Part shown: piece by piece, positions 37,641-46,354 of the stretch | Position numbering within the stretch: position 1 is the first letter of the stretch | Layout of the letters: the number at the start of each line of letters is the position of its first letter | NCBI RefSeq assembly: GCF_000802155.2 | Contig: NZ_JQGJ02000006.1 | Coordinates: forward strand, 186,001-250,000 | Source of the DNA: Pseudomonas frederiksbergensis | GTDB lineage: Bacteria > Pseudomonadota > Gammaproteobacteria > Pseudomonadales > Pseudomonadaceae | Length of the DNA: 64,000 bases | Direction: 5' to 3' | Notes under the pieces: generated by a model | Told to the model about the DNA's origin: nothing | Database searches by the model: none | What the model saw: the letters and a program-made list of their open reading frames with translations, nothing else | Position numbers and translations under genes: made by a program

Positions 37641-37655
37641 TTCAAGTGGTATTAG
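37641..37655. promoter_or_regulatory. Candidate NagR operator 2
   Basis: TTCAAGTGGTATTAG, exact inverse of operator 1, 79 bp away start to start. Two spaced copies would allow looping or cooperative binding. Confidence 0.6.
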
Positions 37656-37877
37656 GGTGGTGATGATGTGGCGTTGAATTGCAGCGTTGGGCTGGGGTTT
37701 TTAGAGGTCAGTGGTATGCATGAGGGGCGGGTTTTGAGATTTGATATTTATTTTTGGTGGTGAGCGGTGATGGGGCGTTTTGTGTATATCCGTTACCGCA
37801 GCAATGGTTATGTACCCAATTCAATCCAAAAAAAGCCTATCTGGAATTTCGTCTGAAACATCCATGGTCAAGTGGAC
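37656..37877. other. Spacer between nag operators and repeat-flanked cassette
   Basis: About 220 bp of lower GC than the flanks. I see no gene, terminator or palindrome of note in it; the small frames present have no coding character. Confidence 0.5.
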
Positions 37878-37945
37878 GGTCTGTCAGACGCACCGAAGTT
37901 TCCGACATGTTTTTAAGGTTGTGCCTCGGAAGCGAGGGCTCTAGC
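37878..37945 (+). repeat. 68-bp direct repeat, copy 1
   Basis: The first 55 nt are identical to 39191-39245 and the next 13 differ at two positions. It includes a near-palindrome GTCTGTCAGAC and, in this copy only, a perfect stem CCTCG-GAAG-CGAGG. It lies upstream of the nucleotidyltransferase gene. Copy 2 lies upstream of a DUF6124 gene, so the repeat may be a leader/promoter segment. Confidence 0.9.
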
Positions 37946-38051
37946 TTTCGAGGCCCAAATCTCCTAGCGCAGGGATCGCTTACCAGTCTTTAGGACGACC
38001 AAGCGGCAGATCCAAGTTTCAAGGAGCAACATCAGCCTCTGAGGTTCAAAC

Positions 38052-38690
38052 ATGAAACTGCCGGATATGATCACTCCCCGACTTAATACAGGTACCGCCC
38101 TAGGACAGGCTTTGATTTCAATGTTCAAGTCTGTCGAAGCGGAGCTGACGTTTGAGAACGCAGCGCCTGGGGTGCTCAAAATCATCATTTTTGGTGGGTG
38201 CGCAGTGCACCTTTATACGAACCATCGTGTCTCCATGGACGTTGACGCCGAAATTTATGAGGCAAACCTTCCAGAAAATTTTCATCTTCGAACCTTGCTT
38301 GCGGAAGTGCCTGAGCAATTCGTCGACGAAAAATCCGGCCGGTTGATGGAGCTCAACTACGACCTTCAATACAACACTAGCTTCGGTCCGATTCACGAAG
38401 ACTATTGGGCTCGAAGCCTCCCTCTTGAAGAGTTCTCGGTAGAATCTCCTTTGCACGTTCACATTGCTGCCCCTGTCGATATTGCGATTTCAAAACTGGG
38501 CAGAGCAACGGATCAAGATATTGGCGATATCATGGCGCTCCTGAGGGCCGGCTTCATATTGACCGCTGAGCTGAGTCGACTGGCATCGCAGGCGATTGAT
38601 GTATATGTTGGCAACAAAGAGTCTCCAACCTCTGTTCTTACCTCTATTTTGCAAAATTATTTGGAGAATACAGATGGCGAAGCCTGCTAA
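38052..38690 (+). CDS. Nucleotidyltransferase-fold protein (possible toxin or antitoxin)
   Basis: A 212-aa protein. IIFGGCAVHLYTN followed by RVSMDVDAEI (residues about 44-69) is the core of the polymerase-beta-type nucleotidyltransferase fold: a GG turn, then the DxD metal ligands (Asp63, Asp65). A later segment APVDIAISKLGR..DIGDI matches the usual second-half pattern of minimal/DUF6036-like nucleotidyltransferases found in AbiEii/MenA-type toxins and MNT antitoxins. The start has GAGG 7 nt upstream. It overlaps the next gene by 17 bp. The pair lies inside a 68-bp direct repeat, has lower GC than its neighbours and is probably horizontally acquired. Its substrate and role are unknown. Confidence 0.65.
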   Translation: MKLPDMITPRLNTGTALGQALISMFKSVEAELTFENAAPGVLKIIIFGGCAVHLYTNHRVSMDVDAEIYEANLPENFHLRTLLAEVPEQFVDEKSGRLMELNYDLQYNTSFGPIHEDYWARSLPLEEFSVESPLHVHIAAPVDIAISKLGRATDQDIGDIMALLRAGFILTAELSRLASQAIDVYVGNKESPTSVLTSILQNYLENTDGEAC

Positions 38691-39126
38691 CGGCCAAGTC
38701 CTCTCAGCCGCTCTGGACAAATTGGTCAAAAGCCCGTTGGATCACGCAGATGATGTTGCGCTCGTGAGCACAGCCAAAGCTGTTTGGTACTCCAATTTGG
38801 ACTTGATAAGCGTAACCCAGGCTTTCTTGAGTCAACACACTGATGAGCTCGAGTTGCGTCGCGCAGGATATTTGCTCGAACGACTCACTCGATTTTCCTG
38901 TGTCACGGACAGCCGTGCGTTGGAGGTCTTCAAAGCCCTTGAGCTATTTTTACGCTCGACACCCAAGCAAGCCATAACCTCACAAACCGCTGTTGCGCTT
39001 CGCAAACGCCGTGATGAACTCGCTCTCTCTTGGGGGCTGAATGAAGGTCTTGGCTTGAAGGTGCAAACCCTCTTGCCTTTTCAGACTCGGCATTATGAGG
39101 CTGAGCAGCGCGCAGCTTTTGGGTGA
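38674..39126 (+). CDS. Helical partner protein of the nucleotidyltransferase
   Basis: A 150-aa all-helical protein with no family I recognise. Heptad-like stretches include LRRAGYLLERLTRF and LRKRRDELALSWGLNEG. The ATG at 38674 follows GGAGAATACAG and overlaps the 3' end of the nucleotidyltransferase gene by 17 bp, the spacing typical of paired toxin-antitoxin or defence genes. I looked for a HEPN R-x4-6-H motif and did not find one. A strong terminator follows 19 bp later, so the two genes form a complete unit. Confidence 0.6.
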   Translation: MAKPANGQVLSAALDKLVKSPLDHADDVALVSTAKAVWYSNLDLISVTQAFLSQHTDELELRRAGYLLERLTRFSCVTDSRALEVFKALELFLRSTPKQAITSQTAVALRKRRDELALSWGLNEGLGLKVQTLLPFQTRHYEAEQRAAFG

Positions 39127-39144
39127 ATACGAATGTCATCAACG

Positions 39145-39168
39145 AAAACCGGCCTAGGCCGGTTTTTT
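39145..39168 (+). terminator. Terminator of the two-gene cassette
   Basis: AAAACCGGCC-TA-GGCCGGTTTTTT hairpin with T tract. Confidence 0.92.
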
Positions 39169-39190
39169 GTTATGTGAATCATCATCCCTT

Positions 39191-39258
39191 GGTCTGTCAG
39201 ACGCACCGAAGTTTCCGACATGTTTTTAAGGTTGTGCCTCGGAAGGCAGGGCTCTAGC
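39191..39258 (+). repeat. 68-bp direct repeat, copy 2
   Basis: Matches 37878-37945 (55 nt identical, then two mismatches), 1313 bp downstream. It leads into the DUF6124 gene. The hairpin of copy 1 is weakened here (CCTCGGAAGGCAGG). Confidence 0.9.
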
Positions 39259-39369
39259 CTTTGGGTGTCGCTGCCAATTCAGCGACCGGGTTTGACCGTC
39301 CGAAAAAAATCAGGGGGCAATAGGCCCGGACGCTTTGTCCTGGGCTCCATTAAATCAAAGGAGCTTCAA

Positions 39370-39726
39370 TTGAAAAATAATTCTGACATGCCCAAACCCG
39401 CCTCAGCCTTCCCCTACGGCGACTACGCCCCCGACAAGCTCAAAGAAGCCGCCGACCGCGCGATGGACCATTACCTCAAGCCCGACGACGGCGAACCAGA
39501 ACCCAAACCCTCGGTGCAGTTGTTCACCGTATCGGACAACGTCGACACCGAAGCCCTGCTAGCCAACCTCAGCGAAACCCTGGCCTCGGCCAATGCGGTG
39601 CTGAGCGACCTGCTGTTTGACTTGGACGGTTCGCGTCGCCATGTGGCGTTGGGTGTGGCGCAGATGATCGAGCTGGGGACGTTGTTGGCGAACAAGGCGT
39701 TGGACCGGGTTGAGTTGCGGACTTGA
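39370..39726 (+). CDS. DUF6124 family protein
   Basis: A 118-aa protein of a small family common and multi-copy in Pseudomonas, of unknown function. The typical opening is YAPDKLKEAADRAMDHYL, and a helical C-terminus follows (ETLASANAVLSDLLFDL, VALGVAQMIELGTLLANKAL). I choose TTG at 39370 because AAAGGAG lies 6 nt before it; the first ATG (39388) is 24 nt away. Its leader includes copy 2 of the direct repeat. Confidence 0.75.
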   Translation: MKNNSDMPKPASAFPYGDYAPDKLKEAADRAMDHYLKPDDGEPEPKPSVQLFTVSDNVDTEALLANLSETLASANAVLSDLLFDLDGSRRHVALGVAQMIELGTLLANKALDRVELRT

Positions 39727-39761
39727 CGCCATAGTTGCCGGCCTCATCGTCGGACCGTCCC

Positions 39762-39785
39762 AGCGGGAGCAAGCTCCCTCGCCAA
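39762..39785. repeat. Partial REP
   Basis: AGCGGGAGCAAGCTCCCTCGCC, a degenerate member of the REP family. Confidence 0.6.
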
Positions 39786-39811
39786 GAGCTGCTCACCAAA
39801 GCAAGTGGAGG

Positions 39812-40318
39812 TTACGGCCGAATCTCGATCATCGTCCCATCCGGCACCAGGTTCCACACCTCGCGCATGTCCACATTGCGCATGGCAATGCAGCCGTCGG
39901 TCCAGTCCAGCGTATGGAACAACTGCTCAGGATTGTCTTCCGAATCCGGGGTGCCGTGGATCATGATCATGCCCCCCGGCTCCACGCCTTCACGGCGGGC
40001 GCGGGCGGCGTCGCTGATGTTGGGGTAGGAGATGTGCATCGACAGGTAGAACTTGTCGCTGACCTTGCGCCAGTCGATCCAGTAAAAACCTTCGGGGGTG
40101 CGCTTGTCGCCTTCGATCAGCTTGGGGCCTTTCTTGGCGCCTTTGCCCAGTGAGATGCGATAGGTCTTGAGCGGCTTGCCGTCGTTGATCAATTGCAATT
40201 GATGGGCGGACTTGAGCACCAGCACTTTTTCGATGACCTTGCCATTGTAGGTTCCCACGGCGGCGGCCTGGGACACCGCGGTGAATGACAAGCAGAACAG
40301 GACAAGCAACCAGCGCAT
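39812..40318 (-). CDS. L,D-transpeptidase (YkuD family), exported
   Basis: A 168-aa protein with a signal peptide (MRWLLVLFCLSFTAVSQA). The YkuD active-site pattern MIHGTPDSEDN..DWTDGCIAMRN is complete, the Cys being the nucleophile. Such enzymes form 3-3 peptidoglycan cross-links or attach proteins to peptidoglycan; the exact reaction of this short, LysM-less form is not known. Convergent with the DUF6124 gene, and no obvious operon partner. Confidence 0.88.
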   Translation of the reverse strand: MRWLLVLFCLSFTAVSQAAAVGTYNGKVIEKVLVLKSAHQLQLINDGKPLKTYRISLGKGAKKGPKLIEGDKRTPEGFYWIDWRKVSDKFYLSMHISYPNISDAARARREGVEPGGMIMIHGTPDSEDNPEQLFHTLDWTDGCIAMRNVDMREVWNLVPDGTMIEIRP

Positions 40319-40360
40319 TGAAACGATATCCCTAGAGGTGTCGCGGCTATATTGGATTTT

Positions 40361-40912
40361 CTAAGTATTGGCGGGCTGAGCCAGCGGCGGTATCGACTCG
40401 GATCGCACCGGGTAATCCTCGGCCCGCCGGTCAGCGTAGAAGTATTCTAGGGTACGGCCGACGGTGCGGAAAGCCAGCTCGTCCCAGGGGATGTCCGCCT
40501 CTTCGAACAACTGCACTTCCAGGCTTTCGGGCCCGGCGGCGAAGTCCAGGTCCATCAGTTCGGCGCGGAAGAATACATGCACCTGGCTGATGTGCGGTAC
40601 GTCGATCAGCGTATAGATGCTCAGGTTGCGCACTCGGGCGCAGGCTTCCTCGGCGGTTTCACGCACGGCGGCCTGCTCGACGGTCTCGCCGTTCTCCATG
40701 AAGCCTGCCGGCAATGTCCAGTAACCGCGCCGCGGCTCGATGGCGCGCCGGCACAACAGGACTTTACTGCCCCAGGTCGGCACGCAACCGGCGACAATGT
40801 TGGGGTTCTGGTAATGGATGGTGTGGCAGGTGTCGCAAACAAAGCGCAGGCGCGAGTCGCCCTCGGGTATGCGCTGGGTTACCGGGTTACCGCACTGGCT
40901 GCAGAATTTCAT
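40361..40912 (-). CDS. NUDIX hydrolase with zinc ribbon
   Basis: A 183-aa protein. The N-terminal zinc ribbon is CSQCG..CDTCH (residues 4-7 and 27-30), followed by a NUDIX domain whose box reads GFMENGETVEQAAVRETAEE (G-x5-E-x7-RE-x2-EE). The layout is like the C-terminal part of NudC NADH pyrophosphatase, but the substrate is not defined. The start at 40912 gives MKFCSQCG; longer frames upstream lack similarity. Divergent from the CoA pyrophosphatase gene. Confidence 0.9.
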   Translation of the reverse strand: MKFCSQCGNPVTQRIPEGDSRLRFVCDTCHTIHYQNPNIVAGCVPTWGSKVLLCRRAIEPRRGYWTLPAGFMENGETVEQAAVRETAEEACARVRNLSIYTLIDVPHISQVHVFFRAELMDLDFAAGPESLEVQLFEEADIPWDELAFRTVGRTLEYFYADRRAEDYPVRSESIPPLAQPANT

Positions 40913-41057
40913 GCTGGGATTCCTGAAGGCTGCGCCTATCTTGGCGTGCGTTGGCCGGTGCGGCAAGTTGTCGTTTCGCGACACGACGCGGTGCGGGGCT
41001 TGGGCCGCTTGAACGATTGGTGCATGATGCAAGGTAGCGAATAAATCGAGAAGTCTC

Positions 41058-41657
41058 ATGCTGGACGAGCTACTGCATCGAGTAAGCAACCATACCCCGC
41101 GTGATCTGCAGGCTGACCAACGTTTCCCGGAAGCTGCGGTGCTGGTGCCGATCACTCGCAGCGATGAACCGGAGCTGGTGCTGACCCTGCGCGCCAGCGG
41201 TCTCTCGACCCACGGCGGCGAGGTGGCTTTCCCCGGCGGGCGCCGAGACCCGGAGGACCCCGACCTGATCTTCACCGCCCTGCGCGAAGCCGAGGAAGAA
41301 ATCGGCCTGCCGCCCGGCCTGGTCGAAGTGATCGGCCCCCTCAGCCCGTTGATCTCGCTGCATGGCATCAAGGTCACGCCGTATGTCGGCGTGATACCGG
41401 ATTACGTCGAATACCAGCCCAACGACGCCGAGATCGCCGCGGTGTTCAGCGTGCCGCTGGAGTTTTTCCGCGAAGACCCGCGCGAGCACACGCACCGCAT
41501 CGACTACCAGGGCCGCAGTTGGTACGTGCCCAGCTACCGCTTCGAGGGGTACAAGATCTGGGGCCTGACGGCGATCATGATCGTTGAGTTGGTGAATCTG
41601 CTGTACGACGCCGATATCGACCTGCACACCCCGCCCAAGACTTTCATCAACACCTGA
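41058..41657 (+). CDS. nudL: CoA pyrophosphatase (NUDIX)
   Basis: A 199-aa NUDIX protein of the NudL/YeaB group, which hydrolyses CoA and its derivatives to 4'-phosphopantetheine plus 3',5'-ADP. The UPF0035-type segment [20 protein letters not shown] precedes the NUDIX box [20 protein letters not shown]. It lies 16 bp before the carbonic anhydrase gene, with DUF1289 beyond, so these three may be cotranscribed. Confidence 0.88.
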   Translation: MLDELLHRVSNHTPRDLQADQRFPEAAVLVPITRSDEPELVLTLRASGLSTHGGEVAFPGGRRDPEDPDLIFTALREAEEEIGLPPGLVEVIGPLSPLISLHGIKVTPYVGVIPDYVEYQPNDAEIAAVFSVPLEFFREDPREHTHRIDYQGRSWYVPSYRFEGYKIWGLTAIMIVELVNLLYDADIDLHTPPKTFINT

Positions 41658-41673
41658 TGCCCGAGGACACCTC

Positions 41674-42198
41674 ATGAAATACCGCCTGGGCGATGCCCGT
41701 GTCGAAACCCATCCACAGAGCTGGGTCGCGCCCAACGCCACGCTGGTGGGCAAGGTCCGCCTCGAAGAGGGCGCCAACGTCTGGTTCAACGCCGTGTTGC
41801 GGGGTGACAACGAATTGATCCTGATCGGCAAGGACAGCAACGTGCAGGACGGCACCGTGATGCACACCGACATGGGTTATCCGCTGACCATCGGCACCGG
41901 CGTGACCATTGGCCACAACGCCATGCTCCACGGCTGCACCGTCGGAGACTACAGCCTGATCGGCATCAACGCAGTGATCCTCAACGGCGCGAAGATCGGC
42001 AAGAACTGCATCATCGGCGCCAATTCGCTGATCGGCGAAGGCAAGGAGATTCCCGACGGTTCGCTGGTAATGGGCTCCCCCGGCAAGGTGGTGCGGGAAT
42101 TGACCGACGCCCAGAAGAACATGCTCGTAGCCAGTGCGGCGCACTATGTGCACAACGCGCAGCGCTATGCTCGCGACCTGGTCGAGCAGGAACAATGA
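41674..42198 (+). CDS. Gamma-carbonic anhydrase family protein
   Basis: A 174-aa left-handed beta-helix protein of the YrdA/PaaY type. Hexapeptide repeats run through residues about 15-135 ([48 protein letters not shown]); the His residues in those turns are the zinc ligands. Members have carbonic anhydrase or thioesterase activity, or none detected. It shares an ATGA overlap with the DUF1289 gene. Confidence 0.9.
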   Translation: MKYRLGDARVETHPQSWVAPNATLVGKVRLEEGANVWFNAVLRGDNELILIGKDSNVQDGTVMHTDMGYPLTIGTGVTIGHNAMLHGCTVGDYSLIGINAVILNGAKIGKNCIIGANSLIGEGKEIPDGSLVMGSPGKVVRELTDAQKNMLVASAAHYVHNAQRYARDLVEQEQ

Positions 42199-42404
42199 AC
42201 GCGCCCGAACGCCCGGTGCCATCGCCCTGCGTGAACATCTGCGCGCTCGACGATGACGACATCTGTACCGGCTGCCAACGCACCGTGGCGGAAATCACCC
42301 GGTGGAGCCGGATGGACAATGCCGAGCGGCGCGGGGTTTTGGCGTTGTGCCATGAACGGGCCAAGGCCAGTGGGTTGGTGTGGATGTTGCCGGCGGGGCG
42401 ATGA
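42195..42404 (+). CDS. DUF1289 protein
   Basis: A 69-aa protein with the family's Cys pattern ([20 protein letters not shown]) and [13 protein letters not shown]. The four-Cys layout suggests metal binding. The ATG overlaps the previous stop (ATGA), so it is translationally coupled to the carbonic anhydrase gene. Function unknown. Confidence 0.85.
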   Translation: MNAPERPVPSPCVNICALDDDDICTGCQRTVAEITRWSRMDNAERRGVLALCHERAKASGLVWMLPAGR

Positions 42405-42438
42405 TTGTGAACACATCCCCCTGTGGCAAAAAATGATC

Positions 42439-42469
42439 TGTGGCGAGGGGATTTAATGCCCTCGCCACA
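42439..42469. repeat. REP palindrome
   Basis: TGTGGCGAGGGGATTTAATG with inverse CCCTCGCCACA between convergent genes. Confidence 0.88.
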
Positions 42470-42477
42470 AGGGCATC

Positions 42478-43122
42478 TCACAAGGCTTCAACCGATCGTC
42501 GTCCCAACCACCGATCCAACCCCACCACCCCCAGCGCAATCCCGACGAACCCCGCCAATATCCCCCCGGCATTGATGAACACCTGTGGATAACCCAGGCT
42601 CGCCACGTCAATGAACGGGTAGGGATAGGCCGCCAGCAAATCTCCCCGCAGCAGGATGTAAGCGAAGTACACCAGCGGATAAATCATCCAGAGTCCGATG
42701 TGGGCCAGGCGCAACGTGCCTTTGGGCACCCACAGCCCCCAGTAGATGATGAACAGCACCGGCATGACGTCGTGGAGTAATTCATCGGCAATAAATTGCC
42801 AGCCTTGCGGCTGCCAAAGGTGGCGCAGCAGCAGGTTATAGGCGAGGCCGACCAGGGCGATGCTCACCGCGATGCCGCTGCGTACCGCAGGAAGCAGGAA
42901 CCAGCGCCGGACGGCTGATTCGCGCTGTGTCAGTTCCCAGGTCAGCACTACGGCGGCCAAGGTATTGGTCAGCACCGTAAAAAAACTGAGGAAATTGACC
43001 AGGCCACCCAACAGGCTCGCGCCCAGTTCCCAGCGCCCGAGCAGAATCAAGTAAAGCTGGATACTCAATCCCGCCCAGCCGAGCAATGCCAGCATCCACA
43101 CGAAACCGGTTCGAACGCCCAC
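42478..43122 (-). CDS. Pr6Pr family integral membrane protein
   Basis: A 214-aa protein with about six membrane segments (for example VWMLALLGWAGLSIQLYLIL near the start and AGGILAGFVGIALGVVGL near the end). The conserved Pr6Pr features are NFLSFFTVLTNTLA and HDVMPVLFIIYW. Function unknown. The gene lies 3 bp after VF530 on the same strand. Confidence 0.8.
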   Translation of the reverse strand: MGVRTGFVWMLALLGWAGLSIQLYLILLGRWELGASLLGGLVNFLSFFTVLTNTLAAVVLTWELTQRESAVRRWFLLPAVRSGIAVSIALVGLAYNLLLRHLWQPQGWQFIADELLHDVMPVLFIIYWGLWVPKGTLRLAHIGLWMIYPLVYFAYILLRGDLLAAYPYPFIDVASLGYPQVFINAGGILAGFVGIALGVVGLDRWLGRRSVEAL

Positions 43123-43125
43123 GGT

Positions 43126-43356
43126 TCAATCGGGCCGCTTGGTGCGCATCAGCTTGACGTACAGGCGTTCGACTTTTTCTCGCGCCCATGGCGTCTTGCG
43201 CAGGAAGGTCAGGCTCGACTTGATGCTCGGGTCGCTCTTGAAGCAACGGATGTCGATGCGTTCGGCCAGGCCCGACCATTCGTAGTGCTGCACCAGAATG
43301 TTGAGGATCTGCTCCAGCGTCACGCCGTGCAGCGGGTTATTGTTCGGTTCGGTCAT
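43126..43356 (-). CDS. VF530 family (DUF2132) small protein
   Basis: A 76-aa protein with the family motifs [22 protein letters not shown] and [20 protein letters not shown]. The family has a double-stranded-DNA-binding-like fold; role unknown. The start at 43356 gives the normal N-terminus. Probably cotranscribed with the Pr6Pr gene. Confidence 0.87.
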   Translation of the reverse strand: MTEPNNNPLHGVTLEQILNILVQHYEWSGLAERIDIRCFKSDPSIKSSLTFLRKTPWAREKVERLYVKLMRTKRPD

Positions 43357-43482
43357 GGCAGGCCTATGCATGGAGAGCTGTAAAGCCGCGCACCTTAGCC
43401 GAGGCGCCCTTCGGGGGGAAGTGCCGCTGTTATCACTGCCTTGTGGGTCTGCCACACTGTTACCGAATCCGAGATGATCCAT

Positions 43483-43810
43483 GTCAACAAAAGCGCTTTC
43501 TCTATTTGTAACAGGACATTATCCTTGCGCCGCCCGCTGAAACGCTTCTTCTAGCGTGCCAGAGCGGTTGCATGTGGTGAATTGCTTTCCTGGCCCTATT
43601 GCACTGACTCTGCAGAGACAGCGCTATCTCAGCGTGCGGTGTATTCAGCGTTGGGGTGGCGGGTCAACCGCTTTCGCGAGCAAGCCCGCTCCCACAGCGG
43701 ACCGCGTCAATCGAATTTGCCTTTTTTCAACTGAACCATGCCCCCTCAGGATCGTCATCTAAAGTGACTACTTGCGCGGGACTCTTTGAAACGTCACGGA
43801 GATACACACT
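43483..43810. other. Upstream region of gcd
   Basis: 328 bp with no supported gene. It contains a different REP-like palindrome (CGCGAGCAAGCCCGCTCCCAC, about 43675-43695) and, just before the ATG, GGAG as ribosome binding site. The gcd promoter should lie here, but I could not choose a -35/-10 pair. Confidence 0.45.
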
Positions 43811-46225
43811 ATGAGCGCTGAGGGTGCTTTGAGTCGAAGCCGTCTGCTACCGAGCTTGCTCGGCATTCTGCTTCTATTGATGGGGCTGGCCTTGCTGGCC
43901 GGTGGGATCAAACTGAGTACGCTCGGCGGCTCGCTGTATTACTTGCTGGCCGGTATCGGCCTGGCGATCACTGGTGTACTGCTGGTCCTGGCGCGCCGTG
44001 CAGCGCTGGGCCTGTACGCGCTGGTGCTCTTCGCCAGTACGGTCTGGGCATTATGGGAAGTGGGCCTGGATTGGTGGCAATTGGTGCCACGCCTGGCAAT
44101 GCTGTTTGCCTTGGGCATCGTCATGCTGCTGCCGTGGTTCCGCCGCCCGCTGCTGACCGGCGATGCTTCGCCCATGGGCACCCGAGCGCTGGGCGCCGCC
44201 GTCGTGATCGCCGGTATCGCCGCGCTGGCCAGCCAATTCACCAATCCCGGTGAAATCAAGGGTCAACTGGACCGCGACAGCGTGCCGGGCATGACCAACA
44301 CCGCACCGGCCATGCCGGACGGGGATTGGAACTCCTACGGCCGCAGCGCCCATGGCGACCGCTATTCGCCGCTGGCGCAAATCACCCCCGAGAACGTCAG
44401 CAAGCTGAAGCAAGCCTGGTCCTATCGCACTGGCGACCTGCCAGGGCCGAACGATCCGGGCGAAACCACCGCCGAAAACACTCCGTTGAAGGTCAACGGC
44501 ATGCTCTACGTGTGCACGCCTCACAGCCAAGTGATCGCCCTGGAGCCTGAAACCGGCAAGGAAATCTGGCGTTTCGATCCGAAGCTTTCCACGCAAAAAG
44601 CGGAAAACTTCAAGGGTTGGGCCCACATGACCTGCCGTGGCGTGACCTACCACGACGATGCTGTCTACGCGTCCGCCGAGCAGAGCCCGACCGGCACCGC
44701 CAGTACCACGCCGGCCAGCACCGTGTGCCCGCGGCGGATCTTCCTGCCGACCGCCGACACCCGCCTGATCGCCCTCAACGCCGACACCGGCAAGATGTGC
44801 GAAGACTTCGGCGACAAGGGCCAGGTCGACCTGACCGCCAACATCGGCGGCTTCACCGCGGGTGGTTACTACTCCACCTCGCCACCGGCAGTCACCCAGA
44901 ACCTGGTGGTGATCGGCGGCCACGTCACCGATAACGTTTCCACCGATGAGCCAAGCGGCGTCATTCGCGCCTACGACGTACACACCGGCAAGCTGGTGTG
45001 GAACTGGGACAGCGGCAACCCGGACGACACCACGCCGATTGCCGAGGGCAAGACCTACACCCGCAACTCCCCGAACATGTGGTCCATGTTCAGTGTCGAT
45101 GAAAAACTCGGCATGCTCTACCTGCCGATGGGCAACCAGACGCCTGACCAGTTCGGTGGATTCCGCACACCGGAGTCGGAAAAATACGCCGCCGGCCTGA
45201 CCGCCCTGGACATCGCCACCGGCAAGGTGCGCTGGTACTTCCAGTTCACCCACCACGATCTCTGGGACATGGACGTCGGCGGTCAGCCGACCCTGATGGA
45301 CCTGAAGACCGCCGATGGCGTGAAACCGGCCGTCCTGGCGTCGACCAAGCAGGGCAGCATCTACGTGCTGGACCGCAGCAATGGCCAGCCGATCGTGCCG
45401 ATCAAGGAAATCCCGGTGCCGCAAGGCGCGGTGGAAGGCGACTTCACTTCGCCGACCCAACCGATGTCCGACCTGAACTTCGTGCCGCCGGTCCTCCAGG
45501 AACGCGACATGTGGGGCGTCACCCCGTTCGACCAGATGTTGTGCCGGATCGACTTCAAGTCGCTGCGCTATGAGGGCATGTTCACGCCGCCGTCGCTGCA
45601 AGGCTCGATCGTCTACCCAGGCAACTTCGGCGTGTTCGACTGGGGCGGCATTTCGGTCGATCCGGTGCGCCAGATCGCTTTCGTCAACCCGAGCTACATG
45701 GCGTTCAAGTCGAAACTGGTGCCAGCGGCGGAAGTGGCCGGTGGCCCGGGTCGCAAGAGCGAAACCGAAGGCGTGCAGCCGAACAAGGGCGCGCCGTATG
45801 GCGTGATCCTCGAAGCGCTGCTTTCACCCATGGGCCTGCCTTGCCAGGCGCCTGCCTGGGGTTATGTCGCGGCGGTGGACCTGACCAATAACAAGACCCT
45901 GTGGAAGCACAAGAACGGCACCGTGCGTGACAGCTCGCCGGTCCCGATCCCGCTGAGCATGGGTGTCCCAAGCCTGGGTGGCACCTTCACCACCGCCAGT
46001 GGCCTGGCGTTCCTCAGCGGCACGCTTGACCAGTACTTGCGCGCCTACGACGTGAAGAATGGCAAGCAGTTGTGGGAAGGCCGCCTGCCTGCCGGCGCCC
46101 AGACCACGCCGATGACCTATACCGGCAAGGACGGCAAGCAATACGTGCTGGTCGTGGCCGGTGGCCACGGTTCCCTGGGCACCAAGCAGGGCGACTATGT
46201 GATTGCCTACAAACTGCCGGATTAA
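43811..46225 (+). CDS. gcd: PQQ-dependent glucose dehydrogenase, membrane-bound
   Basis: An 804-aa quinoprotein that oxidises glucose to gluconolactone in the periplasm and passes electrons to ubiquinone; it drives gluconate production and phosphate solubilisation in pseudomonads. Five N-terminal membrane segments (about 12-145) are followed by the eight-bladed PQQ propeller (WNSYGRSAHGDRYSPLAQI; GWAHMTCRGVTYHDD; TTPMTYTGKDGKQYVLVVAG). It is a single gene with its own terminator. Confidence 0.96.
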   Translation: MSAEGALSRSRLLPSLLGILLLLMGLALLAGGIKLSTLGGSLYYLLAGIGLAITGVLLVLARRAALGLYALVLFASTVWALWEVGLDWWQLVPRLAMLFALGIVMLLPWFRRPLLTGDASPMGTRALGAAVVIAGIAALASQFTNPGEIKGQLDRDSVPGMTNTAPAMPDGDWNSYGRSAHGDRYSPLAQITPENVSKLKQAWSYRTGDLPGPNDPGETTAENTPLKVNGMLYVCTPHSQVIALEPETGKEIWRFDPKLSTQKAENFKGWAHMTCRGVTYHDDAVYASAEQSPTGTASTTPASTVCPRRIFLPTADTRLIALNADTGKMCEDFGDKGQVDLTANIGGFTAGGYYSTSPPAVTQNLVVIGGHVTDNVSTDEPSGVIRAYDVHTGKLVWNWDSGNPDDTTPIAEGKTYTRNSPNMWSMFSVDEKLGMLYLPMGNQTPDQFGGFRTPESEKYAAGLTALDIATGKVRWYFQFTHHDLWDMDVGGQPTLMDLKTADGVKPAVLASTKQGSIYVLDRSNGQPIVPIKEIPVPQGAVEGDFTSPTQPMSDLNFVPPVLQERDMWGVTPFDQMLCRIDFKSLRYEGMFTPPSLQGSIVYPGNFGVFDWGGISVDPVRQIAFVNPSYMAFKSKLVPAAEVAGGPGRKSETEGVQPNKGAPYGVILEALLSPMGLPCQAPAWGYVAAVDLTNNKTLWKHKNGTVRDSSPVPIPLSMGVPSLGGTFTTASGLAFLSGTLDQYLRAYDVKNGKQLWEGRLPAGAQTTPMTYTGKDGKQYVLVVAGGHGSLGTKQGDYVIAYKLPD

Positions 46226-46243
46226 ACCCGAGCTGCGCTCATG

Positions 46244-46278
46244 AAAAAGGCGACACCCTTGCGGGTGTCGCCTTTTTT
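46244..46278. terminator. Bidirectional terminator, gcd / purT
   Basis: AAAAAGGCGACACCC-TTGC-GGGTGTCGCCTTTTTT, between convergent genes. A half REP (about 46317-46332) follows. Confidence 0.93.
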
Positions 46279-46354
46279 GTTTCTGCACTGAGCCTGTGTG
46301 AACGCAGGCCTTTGAGCTCCCTCGCCACAGGGGATCGTGCTCAGCCTTGGGCTT

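Noticed and set aside
37754..37993. A small frame running through direct repeat copy 1
   Set aside because: A related peptide (MFLRLCLG) is encoded at copy 2 only because the DNA repeat is shared; no ribosome binding site and quick divergence after the repeat.
38674..39126. HEPN toxin of a HEPN-MNT pair
   Set aside because: No R-x4-6-H catalytic motif can be found in the protein, although it pairs with a nucleotidyltransferase.
37878..39258. Integron cassette with attC sites
   Set aside because: The 68-bp repeats lack the paired R'/R'' core sites (RYYYAAC/GTTRRRY) and no integron integrase is near.
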